DNA of 15,020 bases from Bacillota bacterium (GCA_023435225.1 JAEYRX010000010.1:1-15020); one strand, 5' to 3'. Shown: positions 1 to 7,165, counted from the first letter of the stretch. Translations and numbers: made by a program. Notes: generated from the letters alone by a model not told the origin.

Positions 1-235
1 ATTAACACGGATGGACACGGATTAAAAAAACCAAACAAGAAATAGCGAAGTTGATAATAAAGAAATCCAATAAATCCGTGTAAATCCCGTCTAAGAACTA
101 ATTATTTAGACAGGATTAACACGGATGAACACGGATTTTTAAAATCACACAAAAAAAGTGAAGTTGATAATAAAGAAATCCAATAAATCCGTGTAAATCC
201 CGTCTAAGAACCAATCATTTAGACAGGATTAACTT
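1..235. repeat. Tandem copies of a palindromic dispersed repeat (family 1)
   Basis: Two copies of a unit of about 113 bp lie in tandem; the stretch at 1-120 matches 115-233 with few differences. The core is a hairpin. In the first copy the left arm (73-94, begins AATCCGTGTAAATCCCGTCT) pairs with the right arm (about 106-127, TTAGACAGGATTAACACGGA) across a loop of roughly 11 bases. The second copy (left arm from 186, right arm to 233) loses its right end at TTAGACAGGATTAAC. The first 23 bases look like the right end of a further copy, so the array probably runs out of the window. A third, perfect copy of the core lies at 6621-6675. No open reading frame is associated with it. It behaves like a non-coding dispersed palindrome; its function is unknown. 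Confidence 0.85.
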
Positions 236-263
236 ATTAAAATCAACCTGAAAGAGATGGTAT

Positions 264-1316
264 ATGATGCAGTCAATTAAGATAGGCGAATTTGTTATTG
301 ACCAAAGCCGTCCCCCGTTCATCATCGCCGAAATGTCGGGCAATCACAACCAATCTTTGGAACGAGCATTAGCTATTGTCGAAGCCGCCGCCAAGGCTGG
401 AGTTCATGCCCTAAAACTCCAGACATACACCGCCGATACTATGACTTTGGATATTAAGCATGGTGACTTTTTTATCAACGATCCTGATAGTCTCTGGAAA
501 GGCAAATCCCTCTATCAACTCTATCAACAAGCCTATACCCCTTGGGAATGGCATAAGCCAATTTTTGACCGTTGCCGGGAACTAGGAATAATTGGCTTTA
601 GTACTCCCTTTGATGAAACTGCGGTTGATTTTTTAGAATCATTAAACGTCCCTTGCTATAAAGTTGCTTCTTTTGAAAATACCGATATTCCTTTGATTAA
701 GAGGATTGCGGCTACCGGAAAACCAGTGTTTATTGCCACCGGAATGGCAACCATAAGTGAACTGGATGAAACGGTACGGACCGCCCGGGAAGCCGGCTGC
801 CGGGACATTGTTTTATTAAAGTGTACCAGTACCTATCCGGCCTCGCCGTTAAATAGTAATTTAAAAACAATACCTCATATGAAGGATTTATTTCAATGTC
901 AAGTTGGCCTCTCTGATCATACCATGGGAATCGGAGTAGCGGTTGCGGCAGTATCTTTAGGCGCTACCGTCATTGAGAAGCATTTCACGTTGGCCCGGGC
1001 TGACGGAGGGGTGGACGCCGCTTTTTCAATGGAGCCGGAAGAAATGAAAACGTTGGTAATTGAAACGGAACGGGCTTGGCAAGCGTTGGGTGGGATTTAT
1101 TACGGCCCGACTGAAGATGAAAAATCTTCTTTAAAACACCGGCGTTCTCTATATGTGGCAAAAGACATGAAAGCCGGGGATTGCTTTACCAAGGAAAACC
1201 TAAAGTCTATCCGTCCGGGAATGGGGTTGCCACCGAAGTTTTATGAAATGTTGCTCGGCAAAAAAGTGAACCGGGATGTTCCGAAAGGAACCCCGGTTAG
1301 TTGGGATTTGCTGTAA
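264..1316 (+). CDS. pseI: Pseudaminic acid synthase PseI
   Basis: A NeuB-family sialic-acid-type synthase. It condenses phosphoenolpyruvate with 2,4-diacetamido-2,4,6-trideoxy-L-altrose to give pseudaminic acid, a nonulosonate used in many bacteria to glycosylate flagellin. The 350-residue length is normal. Residues about 15-280 form the TIM-barrel domain: the opening IAEMSGNHNQ (21-30), KLQTYTADTM (51-60), GFSTPFD (111-117) and KVASFE (133-138) are typical of PseI rather than NeuB. The metal-binding histidines are H219 (in LSDHT) and H240 (in EKHF), and GVDAAFSMEPEE (249-260) is a PseI-like segment. A C-terminal SAF (antifreeze-like) domain covers about 290-350. Two ATGs stand in tandem (264 and 267) with only a weak ribosome binding site (AAAGAG at 251-256). 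The other pse genes are not visible; repeats fill the upstream 240 bases. Its place just before the filament genes fits flagellin glycosylation. Confidence 0.93.
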   Translation: MMQSIKIGEFVIDQSRPPFIIAEMSGNHNQSLERALAIVEAAAKAGVHALKLQTYTADTMTLDIKHGDFFINDPDSLWKGKSLYQLYQQAYTPWEWHKPIFDRCRELGIIGFSTPFDETAVDFLESLNVPCYKVASFENTDIPLIKRIAATGKPVFIATGMATISELDETVRTAREAGCRDIVLLKCTSTYPASPLNSNLKTIPHMKDLFQCQVGLSDHTMGIGVAVAAVSLGATVIEKHFTLARADGGVDAAFSMEPEEMKTLVIETERAWQALGGIYYGPTEDEKSSLKHRRSLYVAKDMKAGDCFTKENLKSIRPGMGLPPKFYEMLLGKKVNRDVPKGTPVSWDLL

Positions 1317-1383
1317 GGTTAATATACTTGGATGTGGTAAAAACATGCGGAGTTATTTGAGGTTACGGATATTGCTGTAAGAA

Positions 1384-1422
1384 AGACGGGGTGAGGTTAT
1401 CACCGAAGTTCGTCTCTTTTTT
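1384..1422 (+). terminator. Probable terminator after pseI
   Basis: A two-part stem, AGACG/CGTCT (1384-1388 with 1411-1415) and GGTGA/TCACC (1390-1394 with 1400-1404), with an asymmetric bulge, is followed by CTTTTTT. It lies 68 bases after the pseI stop. The imperfect stem makes this less certain than the other terminators here. Confidence 0.5.
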
Positions 1423-1427
1423 AAGAG

Positions 1428-1456
1428 GTTTAATTTAAAATAATTTATGTTATAAT
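1428..1456 (+). promoter_or_regulatory. Sigma-A promoter of the toxin-antitoxin operon
   Basis: A perfect TATAAT (1451-1456) is preceded by TGT, giving an extended -10 element. The -35 region (GTTTAA at 1428-1433) is poor, as is common with an extended -10. Transcription would begin near 1463, about 40 bases before the antitoxin start. Confidence 0.55.
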
Positions 1457-1503
1457 GAATTTAACTAAGAAAATAAATCATCGAATGGAAAGGAAAATTA
1501 AAA

Positions 1504-1716
1504 TTGAATACTTCCGAAGAAATATTAAAGGAAATTTTGGCTTTAAGTCCGGCCCAAAAAGCCGAATTAATTGATAAAGTCCTTTCAAGCCTGGATCAGC
1601 CCGATTTAGAAATTGATCAATTATGGGCTAATGAGGCGGAAGCGCGAATTGATGCTTATGAACAAAACAAAATCAAGGCGATTCCGTTGGCAGAAGTTTT
1701 GGAAAAGTATAAATAA
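1504..1716 (+). CDS. Addiction-module antitoxin, RelB/ParD-like (TIGR02574 family)
   Basis: A 70-residue protein of the 'putative addiction module component' family (TIGR02574, Unstab_antitox). In this family the antitoxin binds and neutralises a co-encoded ParE/RelE-type toxin and usually represses its own operon. The pattern is clear: an N-terminal helix EEILKEILALSPAQKAELID (5-24), LLSSLDQP-like turn (VLSSLDQP, 26-33), WANEAEARIDAYE (41-53) and the C-terminal IPLAEVLEKYK (60-70) that wraps the toxin. The start is TTG, with AAAGGA at 1489-1494 and a 9-base spacing. The stop overlaps the toxin ATG in TAATG (1714-1718), so translation is coupled. The antitoxin looks intact although its toxin partner is frameshifted. 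Confidence 0.85.
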   Translation: MNTSEEILKEILALSPAQKAELIDKVLSSLDQPDLEIDQLWANEAEARIDAYEQNKIKAIPLAEVLEKYK

Positions 1717-2007
1717 TGCAACTTTTATTATTAGAAATCGCTCAGATTGAACTGAACGAAGGTCATTGAGTATTATAATTATGAAATACCGGGGTTGGGT
1801 AATGAATTTTTAACTGAAGTAATACATGGTTTTGATAGAATTCTAATGTTTCCGAAAGCTTGGCATCCCTGCTCAAAGAGAACTCGTCGATATCAAATAT
1901 GCCGTTTTCCATACGGAATTATCTATCAAATCCGACAAGATAAAATCCTCGTAATTGCTATTGCTAACCTACATAGAAAACCGGAATATTGGAAAGAACG
2001 GGTGTAA
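1716..2007 (+). pseudogene. ParE/RelE-family toxin, frameshifted
   Basis: The ATG at 1716 overlaps the antitoxin stop. It reads MQLLLLEIAQIELNE, the beta strand and helix that begin ParE-type toxins, then in this frame hits a stop at 1767-1769. The expected continuation (VIEYYNYEIPGLGNEFL) lies in the next frame from 1762, and that frame runs to the stop at 2007 through FPKAWHPCS, RRYQICRFPYGIIYQ and ILVIAIANLHRKPEYW, all typical of the family. The break lies at GAAGGTC (1758-1764). Homologues usually read NEA(V/I)EYY here, so two bases seem to have been lost. Without a shift, the downstream part could only start at TTG 1795 and would lack the N-terminal strand and helix. A sequencing error or a +1 ribosomal shift cannot be excluded, but a decayed toxin is the simplest reading. 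Confidence 0.85.
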
Positions 2008-2016
2008 GCGTCATCG

Positions 2017-2043
2017 GGAGCGACTGGGTCGCTCCTTTTTATT
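2017..2043 (+). terminator. Rho-independent terminator of the toxin-antitoxin operon
   Basis: A perfect 7-bp stem GGAGCGA/TCGCTCC (2017-2023 with 2029-2035) with a 5-base loop is followed directly by TTTTTATT. It lies 9 bases after the toxin stop. Confidence 0.9.
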
Positions 2044-2432
2044 GTTGTAAAAACAGATAAACCAAGGCGTCAGTATACTGAAAAAAGCTTTTTCTTCGCA
2101 AAAATTTTTTGTGAGTATGAAAGATGAATAATTACATTTCAAATCCGGTTTAACAAAACTTTAACACATTTTTTCTCAGACTTTTTAGCTCTATTTTCTT
2201 CTAAATAATATTGAAGGATTAGGCTAAAAGTACTATTTACTTTTTCGTTATTTTTACCGACATTATTAATAACAGATTCCTATTTAAGGGAGTTTTATAA
2301 TTACCTTGATAAAAGTTTTAAATACAATATATATTGAATTACCCAGATAAGGCTATCAATATATTGTATTTGAATATTTGATTTTTAATTATGAAAATCC
2401 CTATAAAGGAATTTCACAAGGAGGTAATTCCC
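2044..2432 (+). promoter_or_regulatory. flaG upstream region with AT-rich dyads
   Basis: A gap of nearly 390 bases without a gene. Its main structure is a long AT-rich inverted repeat. AAATACAATATATATTG (2320-2336) pairs with CAATATATTGTATTT (2357-2371), with a 2-base insertion in the left arm, around a 20-base spacer containing ACCCAGATAAGG. A smaller dyad pairs ACTTTTTAGC (2180-2189) with GCTAAAAGT (2223-2231). A sigma-A-like TTGATA (2306-2311), 16 bases, TATATA (2328-2333) overlaps the left arm of the main dyad. CCAGATAA (2343-2350) recalls a sigma-D -10 element, but no -35 lies at the proper distance. A regulator binding over the promoter, or an RNA hairpin in the leader, are both possible; neither is proven. 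Confidence 0.4.
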
Positions 2433-2807
2433 ATGAAAATCAATCCAAATTTAATGGCCAACTTAAACGGCGCCATAGATAACAGCACGGCTAACGGCAC
2501 TGCTTCAACAAGGAAGTTGAATGCGGTTCAGGAAGAATCGGTTCAAAAAGCGGCTCAAACCAAACCGGATCAACTTCCCCAAGAAGAGGATTTGGAAAAA
2601 GCCCTTGGTCAAGTAAAACAAGCATTCGAACATTTATCGGAGATCGGTTTTGAGTATTCGATTGATAAGGATACCAACCGGGAAGTGGTTAAAATCTATG
2701 ATAAACAGACCAAAGAGGTTATTCGGCAATATCCGCCGAAAGAAATTTTGTCAATGTTGGCTAGAATGACTGAAATGATGGGGTTTTTGGTTGATACGAA
2801 GGTGTAA
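2433..2807 (+). CDS. flaG: Flagellar protein FlaG
   Basis: A 124-residue FlaG-family protein. FlaG is encoded next to fliD in many bacteria and influences filament length; its biochemical role is not settled. Residues 1-50 are polar and probably disordered. Residues about 52-124 carry the domain: LGQVKQAFEHL (58-68), FEYSIDKDTNREVVKIYD (73-90), the hallmark TKEVIRQYPPKEIL (93-106) and GFLVDTKV at the end. I place the start at ATG 2433 because a perfect AAGGAGG lies at 2418-2424, 8 bases upstream. A longer in-frame reading from ATG 2391 would put that ribosome binding site inside the gene. It is the first gene of the flagellar group; a repeat-containing gap of 180 bases separates it from fliD. 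Confidence 0.9.
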   Translation: MKINPNLMANLNGAIDNSTANGTASTRKLNAVQEESVQKAAQTKPDQLPQEEDLEKALGQVKQAFEHLSEIGFEYSIDKDTNREVVKIYDKQTKEVIRQYPPKEILSMLARMTEMMGFLVDTKV

Positions 2808-2812
2808 GTTCA

Positions 2813-2928
2813 GGTAATAGGGATTAGGCAACAGGCAACAGGGTGAAAGTTGTTTATTTTTCTCTATTTAGTGTAAAGAAATGAAATTTCAATTACTTGT
2901 TAGATAATAACTTTCACCTCATGCCTTA
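2813..2928. repeat. Dispersed repeat family 2 (GGCAACAGG type), copy in flaG-fliD gap
   Basis: The left part (2813-2843) contains AGGCAACAGGCAACAGGG. The segment GGTGAAAGTT (2842-2851) is mirrored by AACTTTCACC-like sequence at 2909-2918, and AGGCA at the left edge by TGCCT at 2922-2926. The whole could fold as a hairpin with a loop of about 57 bases. Related sequence occurs at 6005-6139. The stretch is non-coding in all frames that I read. Confidence 0.6.
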
Positions 2929-2987
2929 CGTTTATGTACAATTTTTATTAAATAGAGTTAACTCATTTTTGCAAGGAGGCATTTATC

Positions 2988-5549
2988 ATGGCTAATGATC
3001 TGCGAATCGGCGGGTTGATTTCCGGAATGGATACCCAAGCTGAAATCGATAAAATAATGAAATACTCCCGGGCGCCGTTGGACCGGCTAAAACAAAAACA
3101 ACAAATGTTAATCTGGAAGCAGGAAGCATACCGGACCCAGAATACCGCCTTGACTAAACTCCGGGATTTGTTGACTAATCTAAAGTTAACCGGGACATAT
3201 CAAACCAAGACTGCCAATAGTACCAATACTAATGTTGCTACTGCCACCGCCAACTCTAAAGCTAGCGGCAGTTACCGTATACATGTGGATAAACTGGCGG
3301 AATCCGCTCATAATCAAAGTGTACAGGCATTATCAGTCCGAACAATGGTAACCGGAGGACGTATTAGCGGCACAGTTAATTTCGCATCGGATGAATCTTT
3401 TACAATTAATGTAGATGGAGGAGAAAGTAAAAATATAACAATTAGCGCCGGTAGTTATACGGCGTCACAATTAGCCGCAAGTATCCAAGTCCAGTTATTG
3501 GCTGACAATTTTGATGATCCGGTTAATGTAAAAGTAACTGCTGAAGGCAATTTAGTGTTTTATAGCGGCTTAAAATCAAATGGTGAGGTTCGAAGTATTA
3601 CTTTGAATGGTTCCGCATTAACGACAATGGGATTTGTCGATGGCGCCAACAGCAAGGAAATAACAGGGAGCGCAATTAGTTCGGGAACTGTTTTAGTTAA
3701 TAGCTCAAATAACAGATATAGAATTGCCGTAGGCGCTTCAGCTGTACAAGAGTTTACATTGCCTGATGGTAGTTATAGTTTAGCTGATATTGCCAGTTTT
3801 ATGGAAACTCAAATTCGAACTTTAGGCGGAGAGTATGCCGAAGTAGGGGTTACAGTCACCGATGCTAATGAATTAAAATTTTCTTACCTTAATCCGGCTG
3901 ACCCCGATAATGCCCAGATCAAACTTTCACCAGGTTCCAGTAATGATATTCTGCAAGAACTGGGTTTTGGCGCCGGAGCGATCTCCGATGCCCGGAATAA
4001 TATTGATCCAACCAAATCACTTTGGAATGAAAGGGATAAATTCGTTAATTCTTCGTATATTGTGGATGAACACCAGGCGTTTGCATTTGTTATTAATGGG
4101 CAAGCTTTCTCCTTCTCTTATCAGGATTCTTTAAATAAGATTATTGCAGAGATTAACGGTAATTCGGCTGCCGGGGTAACCGCTTATTACGATGGATTCA
4201 ATGATAAGTTGATGTTGACATCAAACGCAGTCGGAGATAACAACGAAGGTGGAGCTGAAATCCAGCTAAGCGATACTAATGGAGTTCTTAGAAATTTATT
4301 TGGGATTGACCAAGCCAACGAGACCGGCGGCGCCAATGCGGAATTAACAATTAACGGTTCGTCGATCCAGCAAAAGGATAATACTTTTACTTTTAATAAT
4401 ATAACCTTTAATCTGGCTGGATTAGGTGATACTACTGTTACCATAGGCAGTAATACCGAAGAGGTTACTAAGAAAGTCAAGGAATTCATTGATAAATACA
4501 ATGAGATTATTGAAGTGATGAATACCGAGGTTAATGAAACTCGGGCCACTTCAGGCAGTAAATACAAATTTTATGAGCCGCTAACCGATGAGCAAAGAAA
4601 AGCAATGTCCGAAGATCAAATTAAAGCTTGGGAGGAAAAGGCTAAAGAAGGGATTTTACATAATAATTCTTTGCTTTCAGATGCTATTCGAGAGATGCGA
4701 ACTGGCTTATCTCGAATTGTGAGTAATCCGGTTTCTATTACCGGAGTCCCTATAGCCGATACGGTCGATCTAACCGGCGCTAATAAGCTTAAGGTGACCT
4801 TCAACGGGGTAACAAAGGAGATTACAATAGATGAAGCTTCATATAACCGTCTTGAATTAGGAAACGCTCTTCAAAAGGAATTTGATTTGACTTTTGGAAC
4901 CGGTGCGATTAAGGTTGGGGTAACCGGAAGCGGCGCTTTGAAATTCACTACCAACAATATCGGATTTACTTTTAATGATGCGGACAGTCAAAACGGTCTT
5001 AGTCAATTAGGTTTAAGCAATGGGGCGACCGTTAAGGCCGGTTATAGCTCATTATCTCAGATTGGAATCACCACCGGTTATTATACGGAAAACGGTAAAC
5101 TTAATTTTGACGAAGAAAAATTTGCAGCCGCTATGGCTGAGAACCCGGAGAGCGCAATTCGTTTGCTTACTAATTATGAAGAACCAAATCTTATCCCAAT
5201 TAATGACTCTGATGACTGGGAGACCAAAAAAACAGCCACCGCTGAAAATAACATAAGAATCGCCCAGGCGGAAGCGTCAAAAGGTATTTTCTATAAATTA
5301 TATGAAGTTATCCAGCAAAGTAATAATAAAATAGCCGATATGGCCGGCTCGGTCGGTACGGTCAACGGCAGTTCACTTGGCCAGGAATTATCGCGGATCG
5401 GTGATAAGATAAGTTCGGTACAAGATCGTTTAACCATGGAAGAAGATAGACTTTGGAGCCAATTCTCCGCCATGGAACAAATGCTTAGCAATCTTAATTC
5501 CCAATCGGCTTATCTCAGCAGTATACTTGGGATGTCCAGCGGAGGTTGA
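2988..5549 (+). CDS. fliD: Flagellar hook-associated protein 2 (filament cap) FliD
   Basis: FliD caps the growing filament and helps flagellin subunits fold into place outside the cell. The ATG is preceded by AAGGAGG (2973-2979). Residues 1-115 are the conserved N-terminal domain (IGGLISGMDTQAEIDKIM, RAPLDRLKQK, YRIHVDKLAESA). Residues about 490-580 and 686-853 form the C-terminal helical domain: VKEFIDKYNEII (497-508), LSQIGITTGYYTENGKLNFDE (689-709) and a coiled-coil ending SQSAYLSSILGMSSGG. At 853 residues it is far longer than the roughly 470-500 residues of E. coli or Bacillus FliD. The surplus is a beta-rich module present three times (about 128-221, 230-332 and 583-685). The third copy is inserted into the C-terminal domain, between LSRIVSNPV and SLSQIGITT. 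A hook-IN-like segment lies near 362-440. No signal peptide is present, as expected for type III export. Confidence 0.95.
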   Translation: MANDLRIGGLISGMDTQAEIDKIMKYSRAPLDRLKQKQQMLIWKQEAYRTQNTALTKLRDLLTNLKLTGTYQTKTANSTNTNVATATANSKASGSYRIHVDKLAESAHNQSVQALSVRTMVTGGRISGTVNFASDESFTINVDGGESKNITISAGSYTASQLAASIQVQLLADNFDDPVNVKVTAEGNLVFYSGLKSNGEVRSITLNGSALTTMGFVDGANSKEITGSAISSGTVLVNSSNNRYRIAVGASAVQEFTLPDGSYSLADIASFMETQIRTLGGEYAEVGVTVTDANELKFSYLNPADPDNAQIKLSPGSSNDILQELGFGAGAISDARNNIDPTKSLWNERDKFVNSSYIVDEHQAFAFVINGQAFSFSYQDSLNKIIAEINGNSAAGVTAYYDGFNDKLMLTSNAVGDNNEGGAEIQLSDTNGVLRNLFGIDQANETGGANAELTINGSSIQQKDNTFTFNNITFNLAGLGDTTVTIGSNTEEVTKKVKEFIDKYNEIIEVMNTEVNETRATSGSKYKFYEPLTDEQRKAMSEDQIKAWEEKAKEGILHNNSLLSDAIREMRTGLSRIVSNPVSITGVPIADTVDLTGANKLKVTFNGVTKEITIDEASYNRLELGNALQKEFDLTFGTGAIKVGVTGSGALKFTTNNIGFTFNDADSQNGLSQLGLSNGATVKAGYSSLSQIGITTGYYTENGKLNFDEEKFAAAMAENPESAIRLLTNYEEPNLIPINDSDDWETKKTATAENNIRIAQAEASKGIFYKLYEVIQQSNNKIADMAGSVGTVNGSSLGQELSRIGDKISSVQDRLTMEEDRLWSQFSAMEQMLSNLNSQSAYLSSILGMSSGG

Positions 5550-5559
5550 GGTAAATTAA

Positions 5560-6000
5560 ATGAGTAACCTTCATGATATTGAGGAATTGATTGACCGGAA
5601 AATTAATTTAGCCCAAGAAGTATTTGTTTGTTCAGAGAATCTGTCTAAGATCGATTGTTCCAACGAACCGGCTCGGTTTGAACATTTTTTGGATAAAAGG
5701 GCTCAATTGATTGAAAGTCTATCTAAAACCGACATTATATTAAAGAACCAACTTAAGAAATTAAATGCTGAAGAACTAAACCAGATCCAAGCAGAAATTG
5801 AAAAAGGGGATCAACAACTAAAACATTTATTAAGTCGTATTTCGGAAATTGATATAAAGAGCAAGAAACACTTAGAAGATGGCATGGCTGAAATAAAAAA
5901 TAAACTTTCAGCTTTAAGAAAAAAAGCTCAAGGACGGAAAGCTTACATCAATCAAGGGAGAATTGCCTCCGGCGGCGCTTTTATGGATAGCCGGAAATAA
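5560..6000 (+). CDS. FliT/FlgN-like flagellar export chaperone
   Basis: A 146-residue, highly charged, almost wholly helical protein (coiled-coil-like from about 5 to 125). It has no membrane segment. The C-terminal part (LRKKAQGRKAYINQG, ending GAFMDSRK) resembles the tails of FlgN-type chaperones, in which a flexible end with an aromatic and Asp/Lys residues is common. Its place directly after fliD (10-base gap; TGAGGT at 5547-5552 as ribosome binding site) points to a chaperone for FliD, as FliT is in other bacteria. FlgN, which serves the hook-filament junction proteins, is the alternative. The identification relies on shape and neighbourhood more than on strict motifs. Confidence 0.7.
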   Translation: MSNLHDIEELIDRKINLAQEVFVCSENLSKIDCSNEPARFEHFLDKRAQLIESLSKTDIILKNQLKKLNAEELNQIQAEIEKGDQQLKHLLSRISEIDIKSKKHLEDGMAEIKNKLSALRKKAQGRKAYINQGRIASGGAFMDSRK

Positions 6001-6004
6001 TTAA

Positions 6005-6139
6005 GGTAACAGGAACCAGGCAACAGGGAACAGGTAGTCAGAATCCAGAAGTATTAAAAAACCAAAGGATATGACTCCCGAAACTACAGAAATTATAAAT
6101 TCAAAACGCATTTATACTATTGCCTGTTGCCTATTGCCT
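6005..6139. repeat. Dispersed repeat family 2, copy in fliT-fliS gap
   Basis: CCAGGCAACAGGGAACAGG (6016-6034) faces an inverted partner, ATTGCCTGTTGCCTATTGCC (6119-6138). The left part closely matches 2813-2843 (both begin GGTAA(C/T)AGG). It separates the chaperone gene from fliS by 186 bases. A short reading frame crossing it has no ribosome binding site and runs into fliS out of frame. Confidence 0.65.
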
Positions 6140-6186
6140 AAACAATCAGAACAACTTACTTTTTTTAAATCAGGGAGGAATTTAAA

Positions 6187-6591
6187 ATGGCAGTCAATAA
6201 AGCATATTCAACTTATCAAGCAAATTCAATTACTACATCAAAACCTGAGGAACTTACACTCATGCTGTATAATGGTTTGATGCGTTTTGTAATGCAAGCT
6301 CAAAAATCAATCGAAACACAAGATATGGCAAAAGCTCATGATGATATTGTCAGAGCGGAGGATATTTTACTGGAGCTTCAGTCGACCTTGGATATGCAAT
6401 ATGAGATCTCCCATAATTTATTTCAATTATATGATTATCTCTATCGCCGTTTAGTTGATGCTAATGTAAAAAAGGATCCGGAAATTTTAAAAGAAGTATT
6501 ACGCTTTGCAACTGAATTACGTGATACTTGGACCCAAGCGATGAAACTGGCCAAAGAACAATCTGCAGCCCAACATAATGTTAATGAATAA
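6187..6591 (+). CDS. fliS: Flagellin export chaperone FliS
   Basis: A 134-residue FliS. It binds the C-terminal helices of flagellin in the cytoplasm, prevents early polymerisation and delivers flagellin to the export gate. The family pattern runs from start to end: AYSTYQANSITTSKPEELTL (6-25), MLYNGLMRFVMQA (26-38), KAHDDIVRAEDILLELQSTL (49-68), NLFQLYDYLYRRLVDAN (77-93), EVLRFATELRDTWTQAMK (102-119). The ribosome binding site AGGGAGG (6172-6178) is strong. It follows the fliT-like gene, whereas fliD-fliS-fliT is the more usual order. A repeat-filled gap of 186 bases lies upstream, so it may be read through from flaG-fliD or have its own promoter; I found no convincing one. Confidence 0.97.
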   Translation: MAVNKAYSTYQANSITTSKPEELTLMLYNGLMRFVMQAQKSIETQDMAKAHDDIVRAEDILLELQSTLDMQYEISHNLFQLYDYLYRRLVDANVKKDPEILKEVLRFATELRDTWTQAMKLAKEQSAAQHNVNE

Positions 6592-6620
6592 TAGTATTAA
6601 AAACAGACTTAAATCTTTTT

Positions 6621-6675
6621 AATCCGTGTTAATCCCGTCAATAAAAAAATGTTTTTGATAGGATTAACACGGATT
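6621..6675. repeat. Perfect palindromic copy of repeat family 1
   Basis: AATCCGTGTTAATCC (6621-6635) and GGATTAACACGGATT (6661-6675) are exact reverse complements, 15 bp, around a 25-base spacer that can itself partly pair (TCAA with TTGA, A-run with T-run). The left arm and adjoining CCGTC match the arms in the array at 1-235. It lies 30 bases after the fliS stop and might act as a read-through barrier, but it lacks a T-tract. Confidence 0.8.
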
Positions 6676-6813
6676 TACACTTATTAAAACTTGTATTTAT
6701 AAAAAGTAAGTGCTTTTGCAACACATTTTGAACAATTAGATTACATAGAGTATTTTTATGTAATGTTGATATATGCTTGGTAATAAGTTACTAAATAATG
6801 GGATATCTTTTGT

Positions 6814-6842
6814 TTGACATTACCAATCTACTGTGCTAATAT
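6814..6842 (+). promoter_or_regulatory. Strong sigma-A promoter of the cold-shock gene
   Basis: TTGACA (6814-6819), 17 bases, TAATAT (6837-6842), with TGC just before the -10 (extended -10). The leader would be close to 50 bases. It shares the 12-mer CTGTGCTAATAT with the rRNA promoter at 14641-14669, at the same spacing. Confidence 0.85.
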
Positions 6843-6897
6843 TGTTTATGTGTTCAGCTAGTAGCTCGCACGTAGATTTTTTTAGGAGGAATGTTTT

Positions 6898-7095
6898 ATG
6901 CAAGGTAAGGTTAAATGGTTTAACGCGGAGAAAGGTTTTGGCTTCATTGAAAGAGAAGGCGGCAAAGATGTTTTTGTTCATTTCTCTGCTATCCAAATGG
7001 ATGGTTTTAAAACTTTAGAGGAAGGCCAAATGGTTGAATTCGATATAGTCGAAGGTGAACGTGGGCCGCAAGCGGCAAATGTTACTAGAGCTTAA
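6898..7095 (+). CDS. csp: Cold-shock domain protein (CspA family)
   Basis: A 65-residue single OB-fold protein that binds single-stranded RNA or DNA and acts as an RNA chaperone. RNP1 is KGFGFIE (12-18) and RNP2 is VFVHF (25-29); the start MQGKVKWFNAEKG and end GPQAANVTRA are canonical. The ribosome binding site TAGGAGGA lies 9 bases or so before the ATG. It is a single-gene unit with its own promoter (6814-6842) and terminator (7116-7142). Whether it is cold-induced or constitutive cannot be told; the leader is shorter than the long cspA-type leaders. Confidence 0.97.
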   Translation: MQGKVKWFNAEKGFGFIEREGGKDVFVHFSAIQMDGFKTLEEGQMVEFDIVEGERGPQAANVTRA

Positions 7096-7115
7096 TTAAA
7101 TTCGAAATAAACCAG

Positions 7116-7142
7116 ACCCCGGTTACATAACCGGGGTTTTTT
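7116..7142 (+). terminator. Rho-independent terminator of csp
   Basis: A perfect 9-bp stem ACCCCGGTT/AACCGGGGT (7116-7124 with 7129-7137) with loop ACAT runs into a T6 tract. Confidence 0.95.
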
Positions 7143-7165
7143 ATTATAGTGCATGAGTAGTATGC

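Noticed and set aside
1..235. CRISPR array
   Set aside because: Only two to three long units of about 113 bp occur, with near-identical 'spacers' and a palindromic core; there are no short regular repeats with unique spacers.
1231..1410. Partial duplication of the pseI 3' end
   Set aside because: Two 10-mers (CACCGAAGTT, TTGCTGTAAG) recur after the gene but in reversed order and with no similarity around them, so chance is likely.
2319..2350. Sigma-D (flagellar) promoter before flaG
   Set aside because: TAAA and CCAGATAA are 20 bases apart instead of about 15, and the -10 has two mismatches.
4187..4567. Minus-strand reading frame of 126 codons inside fliD
   Set aside because: It is antisense to a well-supported gene and has no recognisable features or ribosome binding site.
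6071..6280. Plus-strand reading frame of 69 codons before fliS
   Set aside because: It crosses a non-coding repeat, overlaps fliS out of frame and has no ribosome binding site.
6843..6897. Cold-shock RNA thermosensor or riboswitch in the csp leader
   Set aside because: The leader is about 50 bases with only a small AGCT palindrome; too little structure to support it.
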